Positions 1-10,627 are shown, counted from the stretch's first letter. The stretch: DNA of 64,000 nucleotides from Saprospiraceae bacterium (GCA_016714985.1 JADKBS010000027.1:84374-148373), one strand, 5' to 3'. Program-made: numbers and translations. The notes: generated from the letters alone by a model not told the origin.

Positions 1-659
1 TCGTCCACAAAAAAATCAATGTAATCCACGCCCCATTCGACAGCGAACAGGTGGAAATCCTTATCAAAACGGTCATTTTCAAAACCATAACCCTTGGTAA
101 TGGAGGCCCCGCCTGAATAGCCCGGCCCATGAAGTGTCCCATAGATTAAATTTGGCTGTTGACCCCGGTACTCCATGATGTCAATTTCGCCGCATTGGGG
201 CCATGATACTTCGTTGATATTGCTGCCCAACATCCAGAAAGCAGGCCAGATGCCCGGCCCCCAAGGCATTTTCATACGGGCTTCAAAGCGGCCATAAGCT
301 TGGTCAAACTGTCCCTGCGTTTTGATGCGGGCAGAGGTAAAACCACGCCCGCCAAAGCTCTCGCTCCGAGCAGTGATGGCCAAATTTCCCGACCCATCCA
401 ATGATACGTTTCCGGGTTGGTCGGTGTAGTATTGCAATTCCGAATTGCCCCATCCGTCATTACCGGGACCCACGCCAATATCATAAATCCATTTGGATGC
501 ATCGGGCGACTGGCCCGGATTGCCGTTGAAATCGTCTTCCCATACCAATTGCCAGGTGCGTTGCACGATGGCATTGTCGTCATTTTGACAACTAACAAAT
601 AGGAAGAATAGCGCAAATGATATGGTGCTTGCTGTTAATAGCAAATTTTTAAGTTTCAT
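1..659 (-). CDS. GH16 family glycoside hydrolase lipoprotein (laminarinase-like), C-terminus outside the window
   Basis: Exported endo-beta-glucanase-type enzyme. Translating from the ATG at 659 gives a hydrophobic signal ending in a lipobox (FLFVSCQND), so a membrane-anchored lipoprotein is expected. The mature part begins with the GH16-typical stretch WQLVWEDDFNG and contains the active-site signature GEIDIMEY (nucleophile Glu, helper Asp, acid/base Glu) near residue 150, preceded by MPWGPGIWPAFWML. GH16 members with this signature cleave beta-1,3 or mixed beta-1,3/1,4 glucans such as laminarin. The frame stays open to base 1, so the end of the jelly-roll lies outside. It is last in view of a minus-strand operon behind a glycan-binding lipoprotein and a glycosidase. 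Exact substrate is inferred. Confidence 0.9.
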   Translation of the reverse strand, partial: MKLKNLLLTASTISFALFFLFVSCQNDDNAIVQRTWQLVWEDDFNGNPGQSPDASKWIYDIGVGPGNDGWGNSELQYYTDQPGNVSLDGSGNLAITARSESFGGRGFTSARIKTQGQFDQAYGRFEARMKMPWGPGIWPAFWMLGSNINEVSWPQCGEIDIMEYRGQQPNLIYGTLHGPGYSGGASITKGYGFENDRFDKDFHLFAVEWGVDYIDFFVD

Positions 660-689
660 GTTTTATAGGTTTAACTCAGTTTTGGATTT

Positions 690-722
690 AGATTTCCGAA
701 GTCTTTGAGACTTCGGAAATCT
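690..722 (-). terminator. Intercistronic perfect hairpin
   Basis: A 14-bp perfect stem (AGATTTCCGAAGTC) with loop TTTGA lies between the stop of the glycan-binding lipoprotein gene and the start of the GH16 gene. It lacks a clear U-tract, so it may trim or stabilise the mRNA, or be a dispersed repeat, rather than terminate. A diverged relative with the words GGCCAGATTTCCGAA occurs near 34089-34120 on the other strand. Confidence 0.45.
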
Positions 723-734
723 GGCCGTCCTTCC

Positions 735-3080
735 TCAATTATGGAATAAAATATTGTCCAGGTAAATCTTGCCGTCGCCTTCAAATTTAAACTGGATCAC
801 GTTTGTCAAATCCACTGGGGCGAACGCCGTCAGCGGAATGTCCACGCTCGACCAGCCGGATGTCGGAACGGTCAGCGTATAAGGTGTCTCAATGGGCCCA
901 GGGCTGATGAGGAATACCTTCAACGCCGTAGCGTTTGCCGTCCAAAAATCAAGGTGCAAATTGGTCATGCCCGATACGTTCTGGTTGCTCCCCAGTTGCA
1001 GGCCCTGGTAGTTCAAGCCGGTATAGACCAGCGTATTGTTCCCGGCAATGGGTTCTTGCGTGACGATGGTAGCTTGCCCCCAGTTTGGATTGAGGTCAGA
1101 CCCTGCCACGTTGGTATAGGCATCGCTGAAAATGGAGATGACATTGGCCGCATTGAACGTTGGCGTCGGAGCTGCGGTCGTTGGCGTGGTGCCGCCACCG
1201 CTACCTGGTTTATAGAAGTAGATATTATCCAAGTAAATATCGCCGTTGCCGTCAAATTTAAACTGGATAATATTGGCAAGGTCAACCGGGGAAAAGCTTG
1301 ATAATGGAATGTCCACGCTTGCCCAGCCGGATGTCGGAACAGTTAAAACGGACGGCGTCTCTATCGGCCCCGGGCTTATCAAAAATACGCTCAGGGCAGA
1401 TGAGTTGTTTGTCCAGACATCAAGGTGCAGGTGGGTCATGCTGGAGACATCGAGGTTGGAGCCGAGTTGTGTCCCTTGGTAGTTCAAGCCTGAATAAAGC
1501 AGGGTATTGTTCCCAGCTACGGGTACTTGTGAAACCACCGTTGCCTGTCCCCAATTCGGGTTGAAATCCGTTCCTGCCGCATTGGTGTAGGCATCGCTGA
1601 AAATGGAAATTACATCCGCCGGGTTGCGGGTCGGTACAGGTGCGGCCACTGTCGGCCCTGTCGTTACCACCGAACCGGACTTGTAGAAATACACATTGTC
1701 AACATAGACGTTGGGCAAATCGCCGGACAGCACGAGTTGGGCGAGGTGCCCCTTGTTCACCAAACCTGTAAAATTCGATAAGGGCACGTCTATGCCGACC
1801 CATTGGCCGGTCTGCAAAAGCGGGCTTGAAAAAGAAAGCTCATGCGATGAGTCGTCGCCGCCATCGAATACACCGTTTGCCCCAAAATCCACCAACAGCA
1901 CCTTGAAGGCTGCCGGAAGTGCGGTTGCGTCTGGCGTCCAGATATCGAGGTGGAAATGCGTCATGGCCGAGGCGTTGATGGTCTGGGAAGCAAACTCGAT
2001 GCCCACAAAATTGAGCATCCTGTAACGTTTCACATCGTCCCCGGCAATTTGGATGTCCAGCAACTCGGCGGTAGAAAACTGCCATCCAGTGTTCCAAGTG
2101 TCTATGGGCACATTGTTGTAAGCATTGCAGAACATGGAAATCACGCTGTCCGCATCAACGGTCGGCGTCGGCGCCGGGGCTTGCGGGCCGACAGCTTGCC
2201 CGGTTGAACCGACGGTCATAGAACCGGCGGCATCCTGGTCGCCCAATTTGGCGGTGATGACCGCTGAGCCAGCATCAACGATGGAAACGGCACCCGTGCT
2301 GCTGACCGAAGCCACCGAAGGATTGGAGGAAGAAAAAGTGAAATAAGACGGCGCAGCGTCCACGCTTTGGTCAACGCCGGTCGGCAAATTGAAGATGGCC
2401 TTTGTCCCGCCAATATTCAGCGTTTGCCCTGTCTCCACTAAAAATTCTTGGTCCTGCCCGTCCAAAATGGCGGCCCTCGGATGGGCCAGCGTCCCCAGGT
2501 TTTCAAATGTCACCTCGTCAATCCAGAAGGTGTAGCCGAGGCCGCTCTCAGGGCCTTCAGAGTAGAAGAACATGCCCCTTTCCTGCGTCAGTTTGGAGGC
2601 GTCGGGGATGGGGATGATAAACTTTTGCCAATTGGTATTGACCTTTACGTCCCTCAGCACCGTCTGGAATCTTGACTCGCCAAAGTCGTTTCCAAAGCCG
2701 ACCACATCAATTGTTGCCGCTTTGGAGGCCTTGGCCCAGAAGGTGAGCGCATCGTAGCCCGACAGGTCGCGTCCGACCGAAGTAAAATAGGCGCCGCCCG
2801 CATAAGCCCCTTGTGGGTCTCCGGCGTCCGGCACGGCAAATTTCATGGAGGCTGTGCCTTTGTATTTTTCCTCGGAGTCCACGTCGAAGGCCGTCACCTT
2901 TGAGCCGCCGAAAGCACCGTAGTTCAGCCCAGCACTGAACCCGTCAATGAACACCTCTGCGGTGGTTGGAAATGTGGCCGGTTCGAGGTCGTCGAGGTCC
3001 CTTTTACAACTGACCACCGTAAAAAGGGTCACAAAGACCAACAGGGTGAATGTTATAAATTTAAGGCTTCTATTTTTCAT
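735..3080 (-). CDS. Multi-domain glycan-binding lipoprotein (SusE/SGBP-like)
   Basis: Predicted surface lipoprotein that binds polysaccharide for the neighbouring hydrolases. The ATG at 3080 is chosen because it gives a signal peptide with lipobox (TVVSC, Cys25); the frame extends upstream but without a signal. Domain order over 781 residues: a CBM-like beta-sandwich (about 43-193, ending in the typical FWIDEVTFEN strand), a bacterial Ig-like BIG2 domain (about 200-290), then three tandem modules of about 140-155 residues, each starting with (V)IS(I/M)F and ending in a YLDNI/VYFYK strand. Modules two and three are close copies, module one is diverged. No catalytic residues are seen. It lies 22 nt downstream of the GH-A/barrel gene and ahead of GH16, so co-transcription is likely. 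Confidence 0.82.
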   Translation of the reverse strand: MKNRSLKFITFTLLVFVTLFTVVSCKRDLDDLEPATFPTTAEVFIDGFSAGLNYGAFGGSKVTAFDVDSEEKYKGTASMKFAVPDAGDPQGAYAGGAYFTSVGRDLSGYDALTFWAKASKAATIDVVGFGNDFGESRFQTVLRDVKVNTNWQKFIIPIPDASKLTQERGMFFYSEGPESGLGYTFWIDEVTFENLGTLAHPRAAILDGQDQEFLVETGQTLNIGGTKAIFNLPTGVDQSVDAAPSYFTFSSSNPSVASVSSTGAVSIVDAGSAVITAKLGDQDAAGSMTVGSTGQAVGPQAPAPTPTVDADSVISMFCNAYNNVPIDTWNTGWQFSTAELLDIQIAGDDVKRYRMLNFVGIEFASQTINASAMTHFHLDIWTPDATALPAAFKVLLVDFGANGVFDGGDDSSHELSFSSPLLQTGQWVGIDVPLSNFTGLVNKGHLAQLVLSGDLPNVYVDNVYFYKSGSVVTTGPTVAAPVPTRNPADVISIFSDAYTNAAGTDFNPNWGQATVVSQVPVAGNNTLLYSGLNYQGTQLGSNLDVSSMTHLHLDVWTNNSSALSVFLISPGPIETPSVLTVPTSGWASVDIPLSSFSPVDLANIIQFKFDGNGDIYLDNIYFYKPGSGGGTTPTTAAPTPTFNAANVISIFSDAYTNVAGSDLNPNWGQATIVTQEPIAGNNTLVYTGLNYQGLQLGSNQNVSGMTNLHLDFWTANATALKVFLISPGPIETPYTLTVPTSGWSSVDIPLTAFAPVDLTNVIQFKFEGDGKIYLDNILFHN

Positions 3081-3102
3081 GGCTGTCTTTTTTTTATTTT
3101 GG

Positions 3103-6100
3103 TTAGTTACCGATGCTGATTTGCAAATAGGTCGCAATTTCCCATTCCCTTCCGTTGTCGAAACCAATGGCTTTGGGGTCGCAGACCGGTTGGCCCCTGT
3201 CATTGAGCGTCGTTGCCGGGCAATAGCGTGGCGAATACTGGTCGAGGGAGCGCCAGGTATAACGGACGCCCAATCGGGAATTTGGTAGTTCAAACCAAGA
3301 TGGTTTGAAAAGGTTGGTGGAAATATCGGCCATTAGCTGGAGCGGGAAAGTCAGGTTGAAGTCACGGTGGTAGTCAAAAGGACCCCAGTCGTTGACCCTA
3401 ACCATCGAAGTGAGTTTTACTTTTTTGTAAACCATGCGGAGGTCTCCACCGTAGCGTTTAATCAAGCGGGTGTCGCTGCCGTTGGCTTGGGCAGTACCCC
3501 CGAACAAGTTGGCAATAAGGCCAAATTCGGGCGTCAGTTTTGAAACCATACGGACATTTGCTTCCCATAAATCTTGGGGAGGAGCTGCGCCTGGAAATGC
3601 GAAGATGGAGCGCCCGTCGCCCAAAATACCGATGGCTGCATCCATGGTGGTTGGCAGGTGGCGGTACACAAACCCAGCACTGAGGGCGAACTTGGCATCT
3701 TCGGCCATGTCGTTGTCCCACTCGTACATCCAAGTGCCGGGCGTAGGGTCGTAGGTGAAAAGGATTTCCCCGGCTACCGTCTCCCGGTTCGACCGGACGG
3801 CAAACGGGTCATCGAGGATGTTCCTTGGCCTTCCTGGGGCAGACACATCGCCGGGGATGGGATCTTCGATGGGCTTTTGCCATAGGAAGTTGGGGGCAAT
3901 TTGAAAGTTGCCGAACCCAACCGTGAAGCCAGTGAGGAAATTGTACTGGTTGCCGCTGCCACTATCTTTCAATCGCCATCCAGTAAAGGTTTTGGTATAA
4001 TCTGCCCCTCCCAGTGCGAGGATGCCCATCGCTGCTCCTTGGGCATACCATTGGAAAGGCCCAGAAGCATAAGTCAACTTGGCTTTTCCACCCCAAGTGT
4101 CGTCCATTGTCGTTTCATCCTGAAAGACCTCATATTTCCCTTCCGCTGTTTTGTTGGTCACTTGGAACACTTCGCCGACCCGGTTCGAGTTCGACCAAAT
4201 ACCGCCCAACTCGAAGCTTACCTTCTCCAGTTTCCTTTTCAGGTGCAGTGAAGCCCTGCGGGTGGGCGGGATGGGCACCGCAAATGAACTAACGGCAGGC
4301 GCTTGCGTGTCGAGGTCTTCGTGGAAGATGCCCGTAATGTCAAACTTGCCGACTTTTTTGCTGTATTTCGCCAAGATGGCCGGGTTGGCGCCCCACCACA
4401 ACTGGTCAAAAGCCAGCTTTAAATCTTTGAACCCTTTTTTGCCCGTCATCTCAAAACCGAAGGGCGCATCGCCGTTGTAGAGGTCAATATTGGGGCCATA
4501 GTTGGCTTCGGGGTAAAAACCGAAGAAGTCGCCCTCGTAGCCCCAATGGTAGTGCCCGGTGCGGTAGAAGCCTTTTAGGTCGAAATGCTTGGCGTTCCAG
4601 CTAATGTCGGCTCGATAGACCCTTAGGCGTTCCGCATCCGAAAGTTCGATGGCGCTGTTGGCGTTGTTGCCAACATTGAATGATTGTACCGTCCTGATTC
4701 GGCCCCGGTTTTCGTAGAAGATTTCATTGATGGGGTTTTCTGCCACGTTCCCGAGGACGTTGAACGACACGTTCGCCCGAAAACTCTCGGAGGGTTTTGC
4801 CTCGATACCAAAAAATATGGACTGCATGTGGTCAAAGCCCTGTTGGTCGGGATAGTTCACTCGGCCTGGAATAGGGTCTTCAGGCGTTGAAATCCTTTCC
4901 CCACCTGTGTTGAAGGTGTAAAGGTCGGCTCGAAACTCGCTAATGCGCAGCTTCTTCAACTGCTCGCCTGTCAGCGCCGCCTTGTCTCCCCGTGCCTTAA
5001 TCACAGCATCGGTGAGCAGGATGTTCGAGAAATAGTTTTCCACGGAAGAAAGGGTCGTGCCTTTGGCCAATGGGTTCAGGCGGTGGGCTTCCTTCAAGGC
5101 GTAGTAGGCTGCACGGGGTAGAGTTGGTAAAGCCCCCTTTCATTGGTCGGGCCTTTGGCGCAGATGCCGAACCACTCTTCGTTCATGTTGTTTTCGCCTT
5201 CGAGGAAGTCGTTCTGGTAGCCGCCGTTGCTCCAAGAAGCATTGTTATCGTGTAGGAAGAGGTTGCTGGTCTGTCCGTATTTCCACCAACCGTCGCTGAA
5301 CTGGAAAGTGAAGCCGCCGAGGCTATTGCCCGATTTTCCCAGGCCTGCCGCATTTTCGTAAATTTCCTTCCAGTTGCCCACCATATAATAGGCTTGGGAT
5401 TGTTGGTCTTCTTCGTTGCCAATGGCATTGAAAGCATCCGCCCCAAACTCCGTGAACAGGATGGGCTTTTTGAATTCATCCTTGACCCGTTTGAACGCAT
5501 CCCCGAAGGATAAGCCCCGGTACATATTGGTGCCGAAAATGTCCACATCCTTGCATTCCTTCACGATGATTTCCAAGAAAAGCAGGTCACCGTTGCACAT
5601 GGCCACGGGTGCGATTTGTCAATGCCTTTCATGGCCACGGAGGCTTCGTTGAACAGTTTGTACATGGCGGTCGCCCGTGTGGTGGACTTTCGGTCCTCCA
5701 CGGGGATGTCCTCCGTTTCGGCGCCTTCCCAAAATAGGCCGTAGTTGTTTTCGTTGCCGAGCAGGTACAGCAGGAGGCCGGGCGTGTTTTTGTATTCCTC
5801 GGTCATCGCCTTCACCTCCGCAAGCAGCAAATCCCGTGTGCGGGGGTCGGCGTATTCCGTGTTGCCGACCCATGCTCCGCCCAAGGTCAGGCCGTAGCGC
5901 CCGAAGGAGTGGTTGAGCATGGTGTAGATGCCGTATTTTTCGTAGATGTACTGAATCCAGCGGGCGGGTACCCCGGTGTACTGCCGCACCACATTGACAC
6001 CCATATTTTTCAACATGGACATTTCTTCGTCGAGCGCTGCCCGGATGATATCGTCGGGCTGCTTCCACAGGCTGTAGGTGAAGTTGGTGCCGATTGGGAA

Positions 6101-6262
6101 ATAGTCCCAGTTCATGCCGTTGATGAAGAAGTCGTTGCCGTTGACGACTAACTTCATTCCCTCTTGGTTGTTTACGACGGAAACCTTATCAGCCTGGGCC
6201 ATGGCTGAAATGGATAGAAAGGATAGAAAGGATAGAACCAGTGTTTGTACTGCTGTTTTCAT
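3103..6262 (-). CDS. Clan GH-A glycosidase fused to an outer-membrane beta-barrel (two frameshifts)
   Basis: One gene of about 1053 codons, broken by two single-base losses in G runs of the plus strand, at 5607-5609 and 5115-5118. Adding one base at each restores a continuous protein. N-terminus: signal peptide (MKTAVQTLVLSFLSF...), then a TIM-barrel glycosidase with acid/base motif LLGNEN and nucleophile motif ILFTEFGADAF, as in clan GH-A (GH2/GH5/GH17-like; I cannot assign a family). After LYP-RAAYYALKEAHRLNP, in about the last 660 residues, come alternating amphipathic strands rich in aromatic and Gly residues, typical of an outer-membrane barrel. Enzyme plus barrel in one chain is unusual and suggests hydrolysis at the outer membrane. 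It leads a minus-strand operon with a glycan-binding lipoprotein and GH16. The lesions may be sequencing errors. Confidence 0.72.
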
Positions 6263-6494
6263 GATTACCATTTATTAGACTAAATCACGGTGTTTTTTTG
6301 AAATCACCGTGACAACGATTATTCCACATCCCCAATCCTGCAATTCCATAACAATTACAAGCTTGTGGGTCAAATGTAGCCCGAGACTTCAACAGGAAAA
6401 AATAAAGTACTTCATCAAAAATTTCATCAAAAATTATTTTGACTACTACAAAATTGTATTTTCACCGTTCTAATTTATTGATTATTAGCAAACT

Positions 6495-9392
6495 ATGATT
6501 TTTATCCACTTTCACAGCAATTGCTACACAACTATCACGAAGTACATTTTGTGTCTGCTACTTGCTTTTTCATCGGTTCTGCCATGCTGGGCTTTTTCTG
6601 GTAAATACCCTGTTCAAAATTTCATGCCCTCTGACTATAAAGCTGGGATACAGAACATTGGCTTTGCCCAAAACAAGGACATGACGCTGTTTGTGGCAAA
6701 CAACCTCGGTGTACTTTCCTACAATGGAAAGGCGTGGGAGCGGCATGCCTTAAAGACCGGCAAAAAGCAACGCTCGTTGGCATTTGAGGAGAAAGCTGGC
6801 CGCTTGTATTTTGGTTCGCAGGGAGATTTCGGCTACTTCACCGGTGACTGGAACATGGTGTCGCTGTCGGATAAAATACCGCAACCTTCCCCCGATTTCG
6901 ATGAAGTTTGGGATGTTTTCATTTCCAACTCAAAAGTCTATTTCTGCACCTTCCAAGGAATTTACGTTTATGATGGCCAGACCATTTCCGTCCTTGGGCG
7001 CAAGGAAGGCTTCAACCGTACTTTTCAGGCGAATGGAAAGCTATTTGCCCAAAGCAGACAAGGGCAACTGCTTGAAATAAGGGAACAGGAGCTCCTTGCC
7101 CCACCCTACCTGCGCAACTCAAGCAATGAGACCATCGCCGGGGTCATCTCACAAGACGGTGGATACCTCCTGGTCTATAATTCTGGGAAAACCGAATTTG
7201 CCACTGCATTTGGGGTCGAGGGAAAATACGAAGGACTGAGCAATGCCTTACAGGGCAAGTACGTCAACCATGTCTTGCAACTTTCCGACAGCCGCTTGGC
7301 CATTTCTACCCAAACGGCTGGCTTGTTCCTGTTCAATTTACAAACACAATCCATCGAGAACATTTCGACGCTAGATGGTCTATTGTCCAACGCCTGCCTG
7401 CGGGCGTTCCAGGACTACACCGGGAACTTGTGGGTGGGCATGCAAAACGGGATAGCACTCATTGAAATCAACTCACCAATGCGCTTCATTAACCAGGAAA
7501 TCAATATCCAGGGAAGTGGTTATGAGGCATACAAAAACGAGGAAGGCACCTACTACACCACCTCCAATGGCATCTATTTTTTGGCGAATAACGCTGCCCA
7601 AAGCCAGTTCATTCGGGGGACGGAAGGCCCCGCCTACGGTATGCAAAATATCGCCGGAAAACTCTATGCCGGGCATCACACCGGGCTTTTCCTGCTGGCA
7701 AACGGGACAGCGAAACGGATTGCCACCACGCATGGATTGTGGCAGGTGAAGCAGTTGCAGTCAAACCCGAAATTTGCCATCGGCGGCACTTATTCGGGCT
7801 TGTTCCTTTTCAGAATGAATGAAAAAATGGAATTGCAGGGTGCCGGGAAAATCGGTGGCTTTGAGGAATCAAGCCGCTTTTTTGAAGAAGACCAACATGG
7901 GAAAATCTGGGTCGGGCAATTCTACAAAGGCTTGTACCAACTGTCCCTTTCGCCCGATTTAATGGCGACGGTTGCCACCAAAATAACTGCCAGGCAGGGC
8001 CTCCCGGTGGATGAGCAGATTGTTTTGAGCCGGATTGACAACGAGCTTTACCTGGGCACTCCGCAAGGGGTTTTCAAAATTGACCAGGCAAAAAACCGCA
8101 TCCTAAGGGCTGAAGCCTTTTCCGAGGTTGTCGGGGAGCAACAGGTCTATTTGCTGGTGCAGGACAACCAAAAAAATGTACATGTTTACACGGATGACAT
8201 CGCTGGTTTCTTTAGGCAAATCAGTACCGGCAACTACACCTTCGTACCGTCCTCCCTCTTCCAGTTGCGGTATTCCTTCAATAACGACCTGCTGAACATT
8301 TCTGTGAATACGGGAAACGGCGTGATGTTCAATGCCAACGAGGGCTTTATCCAGTACAGTCCCGAACTGGAAAACCGTTTGGCAGCAGAAAAACCGTTGA
8401 TTGTAAGCAAGGTGTTGAATGTAGCGGAAGACAGCATTTTATATGAAAGAAAACCATTTGAAGCAAAGTTGGAAAGCCCCGTGCAGTTGACCGTTTCGTA
8501 CCGGGCAAAAGTATTGCAGTTCGAAGTGGAGGCATTTCAGTTCAATGAAGTGAACAATCAGCAGTTTCGCTATTTCCTGAAAGGATTTGACGAAGACTAT
8601 GGGGAATGGACCTACGCCACGGCCAAGGAATATACCAACCTAAAAGAGGGCGAGTACGAGTTCAGTGTGCAGACAAAAAACTACTTGGGCAAAACCATCA
8701 CCAGTCAGCCGCTCCGCTTGAAGGTAAAACCACCGTTTCACAGGAGCCTTTTTGCACGGATTTTATACGTGGCACTTGGTGTCTTGTCGCTGCTGATGGT
8801 GTCCAAACTTCAAAAGCACCGTTACAGCCTGAAAGCACTGGCCGTTGAAGATGCGAAACAGAAGGAACTCCTGAAAAAACAGCAGGAATTGATGGAAATA
8901 GAGCGGCAAAAAGAACAGGCGGTACGACAAATCGAAGAAGATAAGATGAAAAGCGAGCTGCGGCACCTCAACAACCTACTGGCCGCATCTACCATGAACC
9001 TCGTGGTGAAAAACGAGTTCATGGAAACCATCAAAGAGGAACTAAAAGAAGTAAAGCGAAATGGGAAAAGCATGGAAACGAAGCAAGCATTGGAGAAAAT
9101 TGAAAAGGAAATAGACACCACACTAAGGCTGCAGGAAGACTGGAAACAGTTTGAACATCATTTTGACCAGGTCCACGGAGACTTCCTCAACCGCTTACGA
9201 GAGCAGTTCCAGGACCTGACGCCCAACGAACAAAAACTCTGCGCCCTGCTGCGGCTAAACCTAAGCACCAAGGAAATATCCAATTTAATGAGCATCTCCC
9301 TGCGTGGGGTGGAAATCGCCCGATACCGCCTCCGCAAAAAACTTGGGCTGGACTTGGGGCAAAATTTGTCGAAATTCGTTTTGGAGTATTGA
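6495..9392 (+). CDS. Propeller / triple-Tyr (Y_Y_Y) / LuxR-HTH transmembrane regulator
   Basis: Membrane-spanning sensor-regulator of the kind that controls polysaccharide loci in Bacteroidota. Over 965 residues: N-terminal signal/TM, about 600 residues of two-component-regulator propeller blades (for example NLWVGMQNGIALIE), a Y_Y_Y domain (about 650-745, FDEDYGEWTYA, LKEGEYEFSVQTKNY), one TM segment near 752-770, a long coiled coil, and a C-terminal LuxR-like HTH (LTPNEQKLCALLRLNLSTKE, then VEIARYRLRKKLGL). There is no histidine kinase or receiver, so the periplasmic propeller is directly linked to the DNA-binding helix. It is divergent from the GH-A / lipoprotein / GH16 operon, which it probably regulates in response to a glucan fragment. 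Confidence 0.88.
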   Translation: MIFIHFHSNCYTTITKYILCLLLAFSSVLPCWAFSGKYPVQNFMPSDYKAGIQNIGFAQNKDMTLFVANNLGVLSYNGKAWERHALKTGKKQRSLAFEEKAGRLYFGSQGDFGYFTGDWNMVSLSDKIPQPSPDFDEVWDVFISNSKVYFCTFQGIYVYDGQTISVLGRKEGFNRTFQANGKLFAQSRQGQLLEIREQELLAPPYLRNSSNETIAGVISQDGGYLLVYNSGKTEFATAFGVEGKYEGLSNALQGKYVNHVLQLSDSRLAISTQTAGLFLFNLQTQSIENISTLDGLLSNACLRAFQDYTGNLWVGMQNGIALIEINSPMRFINQEINIQGSGYEAYKNEEGTYYTTSNGIYFLANNAAQSQFIRGTEGPAYGMQNIAGKLYAGHHTGLFLLANGTAKRIATTHGLWQVKQLQSNPKFAIGGTYSGLFLFRMNEKMELQGAGKIGGFEESSRFFEEDQHGKIWVGQFYKGLYQLSLSPDLMATVATKITARQGLPVDEQIVLSRIDNELYLGTPQGVFKIDQAKNRILRAEAFSEVVGEQQVYLLVQDNQKNVHVYTDDIAGFFRQISTGNYTFVPSSLFQLRYSFNNDLLNISVNTGNGVMFNANEGFIQYSPELENRLAAEKPLIVSKVLNVAEDSILYERKPFEAKLESPVQLTVSYRAKVLQFEVEAFQFNEVNNQQFRYFLKGFDEDYGEWTYATAKEYTNLKEGEYEFSVQTKNYLGKTITSQPLRLKVKPPFHRSLFARILYVALGVLSLLMVSKLQKHRYSLKALAVEDAKQKELLKKQQELMEIERQKEQAVRQIEEDKMKSELRHLNNLLAASTMNLVVKNEFMETIKEELKEVKRNGKSMETKQALEKIEKEIDTTLRLQEDWKQFEHHFDQVHGDFLNRLREQFQDLTPNEQKLCALLRLNLSTKEISNLMSISLRGVEIARYRLRKKLGLDLGQNLSKFVLEY

Positions 9393-9421
9393 GCGGCTAT
9401 TGGTCATCAAAAACCGCCAAT

Positions 9422-9457
9422 CATTGCAAACGGACTGGTATCCAGTCGCTTGCAATG
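9422..9457 (+). terminator. Hairpin downstream of the propeller regulator
   Basis: CATTGCAA pairs with TTGCAATG and, inside that, GACTGG pairs with CCAGTC, with a small internal loop. It lies 30 nt after the regulator stop, between convergent genes. It has no strong U-tract, so termination is inferred from position. Confidence 0.5.
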
Positions 9458-9491
9458 GTTTGCGGGTCGCATAGCTGGGCGGAAATCCACC

Positions 9492-10454
9492 TCATCCCTC
9501 ATCCCTCATCCCTTCTTTCACACCCTCTTTCAGCACCTCCCAAAGCCAGCCTTGCAAGCGAGTGTCCTCGCAGAAGGCAATGCCGATGCACTTCACGCAG
9601 TCGGCAGCTTCGAGGCGGCTGCCGGGCTTGAAACCTTTGTCCTTGCGGCGCTCGACGAGGTGGGCAGGCGGCATTTGCTCCGCACCAATCAGGAAAACAG
9701 ACACCCAAAGGTTGCGCTTCAAGGCCCGCATCAGGTAGCGGCGGCTGCTGGGGGTATCGCTTTGCTCCTTGAATCGGAGGAATGCCTTGCAAAAAATCCA
9801 TTTTGCTGAGGTGCACTGTGGGAACTGCCGAACCAAAGCACGGGCTTCGTCCAATTTGTTGTCGCAGAGCAGGCAGACCAAGAGGTAGGGCCGCAGTTCG
9901 AGGTCGTCGGCGGGGTTCAGCGCCAATATTTCACTGAAATGTATGGCCGCAGTTTCGTAGTACCCATTGCGGAAGAGCTTCTCGGAAAGGCTCACCTTGG
10001 CCTTGAACCAGGTATGCGTCTCCACTTGTTTCCAGGGGTTCGCCTTGAAATCGGCCATGAGTTCGTCCAACATTTCAGGGCCGAGGAGCTTGGCGGTGGC
10101 CTCCATGCTGCGCTGGTACCACATCATGGCCGCTTCGGGGGTTTGGGCGAGGCCCGCATGTTCGAGGCAGGCTTCGGGGCACTGCGGATCAAGCTCCAAG
10201 GCCGTTCGCAAATGTTCCAGGGCAGCTTCTGGAGAATTCGAGCGTCGGGCCTCCAAGACGTGCTCCCTGGCCAACAATTGAGGCATCAGGTTGGGGTCAA
10301 TGGCTTTCAAGGCATCGAAATGCTTGAAATTCGCCTCCTCCTTGAAGAAGCGAAAAATATGGTGGATGGAGCCACATTCCATTTGAAGATGGAAAAGCAG
10401 GTGCCGGAATTGTTCCAAGCTGCGCCGGGTGTCGGCTGCGGGGGCGAATTGCAT
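9492..10454 (-). CDS. TPR-type helical repeat protein
   Basis: 320-residue protein built of helical pairs. TPR-like signatures are visible, such as AALEHLRTALELDPQCPEA near the middle and YETAAIHFSEILALNPADDL after it, the latter recalling ST7-like repeat proteins. There is no signal peptide, so it is probably a cytoplasmic scaffold. The last codons (KEGVKEGMRDEG) are encoded by the heptamer repeat CATCCCT on the plus strand, so the C-terminus may be an extension created by a repeat. Partner and process are unknown. It stands alone, convergent with the propeller regulator. Confidence 0.7.
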   Translation of the reverse strand: MQFAPAADTRRSLEQFRHLLFHLQMECGSIHHIFRFFKEEANFKHFDALKAIDPNLMPQLLAREHVLEARRSNSPEAALEHLRTALELDPQCPEACLEHAGLAQTPEAAMMWYQRSMEATAKLLGPEMLDELMADFKANPWKQVETHTWFKAKVSLSEKLFRNGYYETAAIHFSEILALNPADDLELRPYLLVCLLCDNKLDEARALVRQFPQCTSAKWIFCKAFLRFKEQSDTPSSRRYLMRALKRNLWVSVFLIGAEQMPPAHLVERRKDKGFKPGSRLEAADCVKCIGIAFCEDTRLQGWLWEVLKEGVKEGMRDEG

Positions 10455-10558
10455 GGGTATCAGTGTGTTTCAATACAGGGTGCGTCCGTCAAACTTCTTG
10501 TCTTGCCCCTGGTATCGCACAATTGATGCCAAATATTACGATTTATTATATTTGTGAT

Positions 10559-10595
10559 AAAAAACGGCACTGTGAACCCAGTCCTCAGTGCCGTT
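10559..10595 (-). terminator. Rho-independent terminator of the oxoamine synthase gene
   Basis: On the minus strand a 10-bp stem AACGGCACTG / CAGTGCCGTT is followed by a T run. It lies 32 nt past the stop of the gene starting at 11935. Confidence 0.8.
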
Positions 10596-10627
10596 GAGCA
10601 GCATTTTCAAAAAAGCTGCTACTTGGA

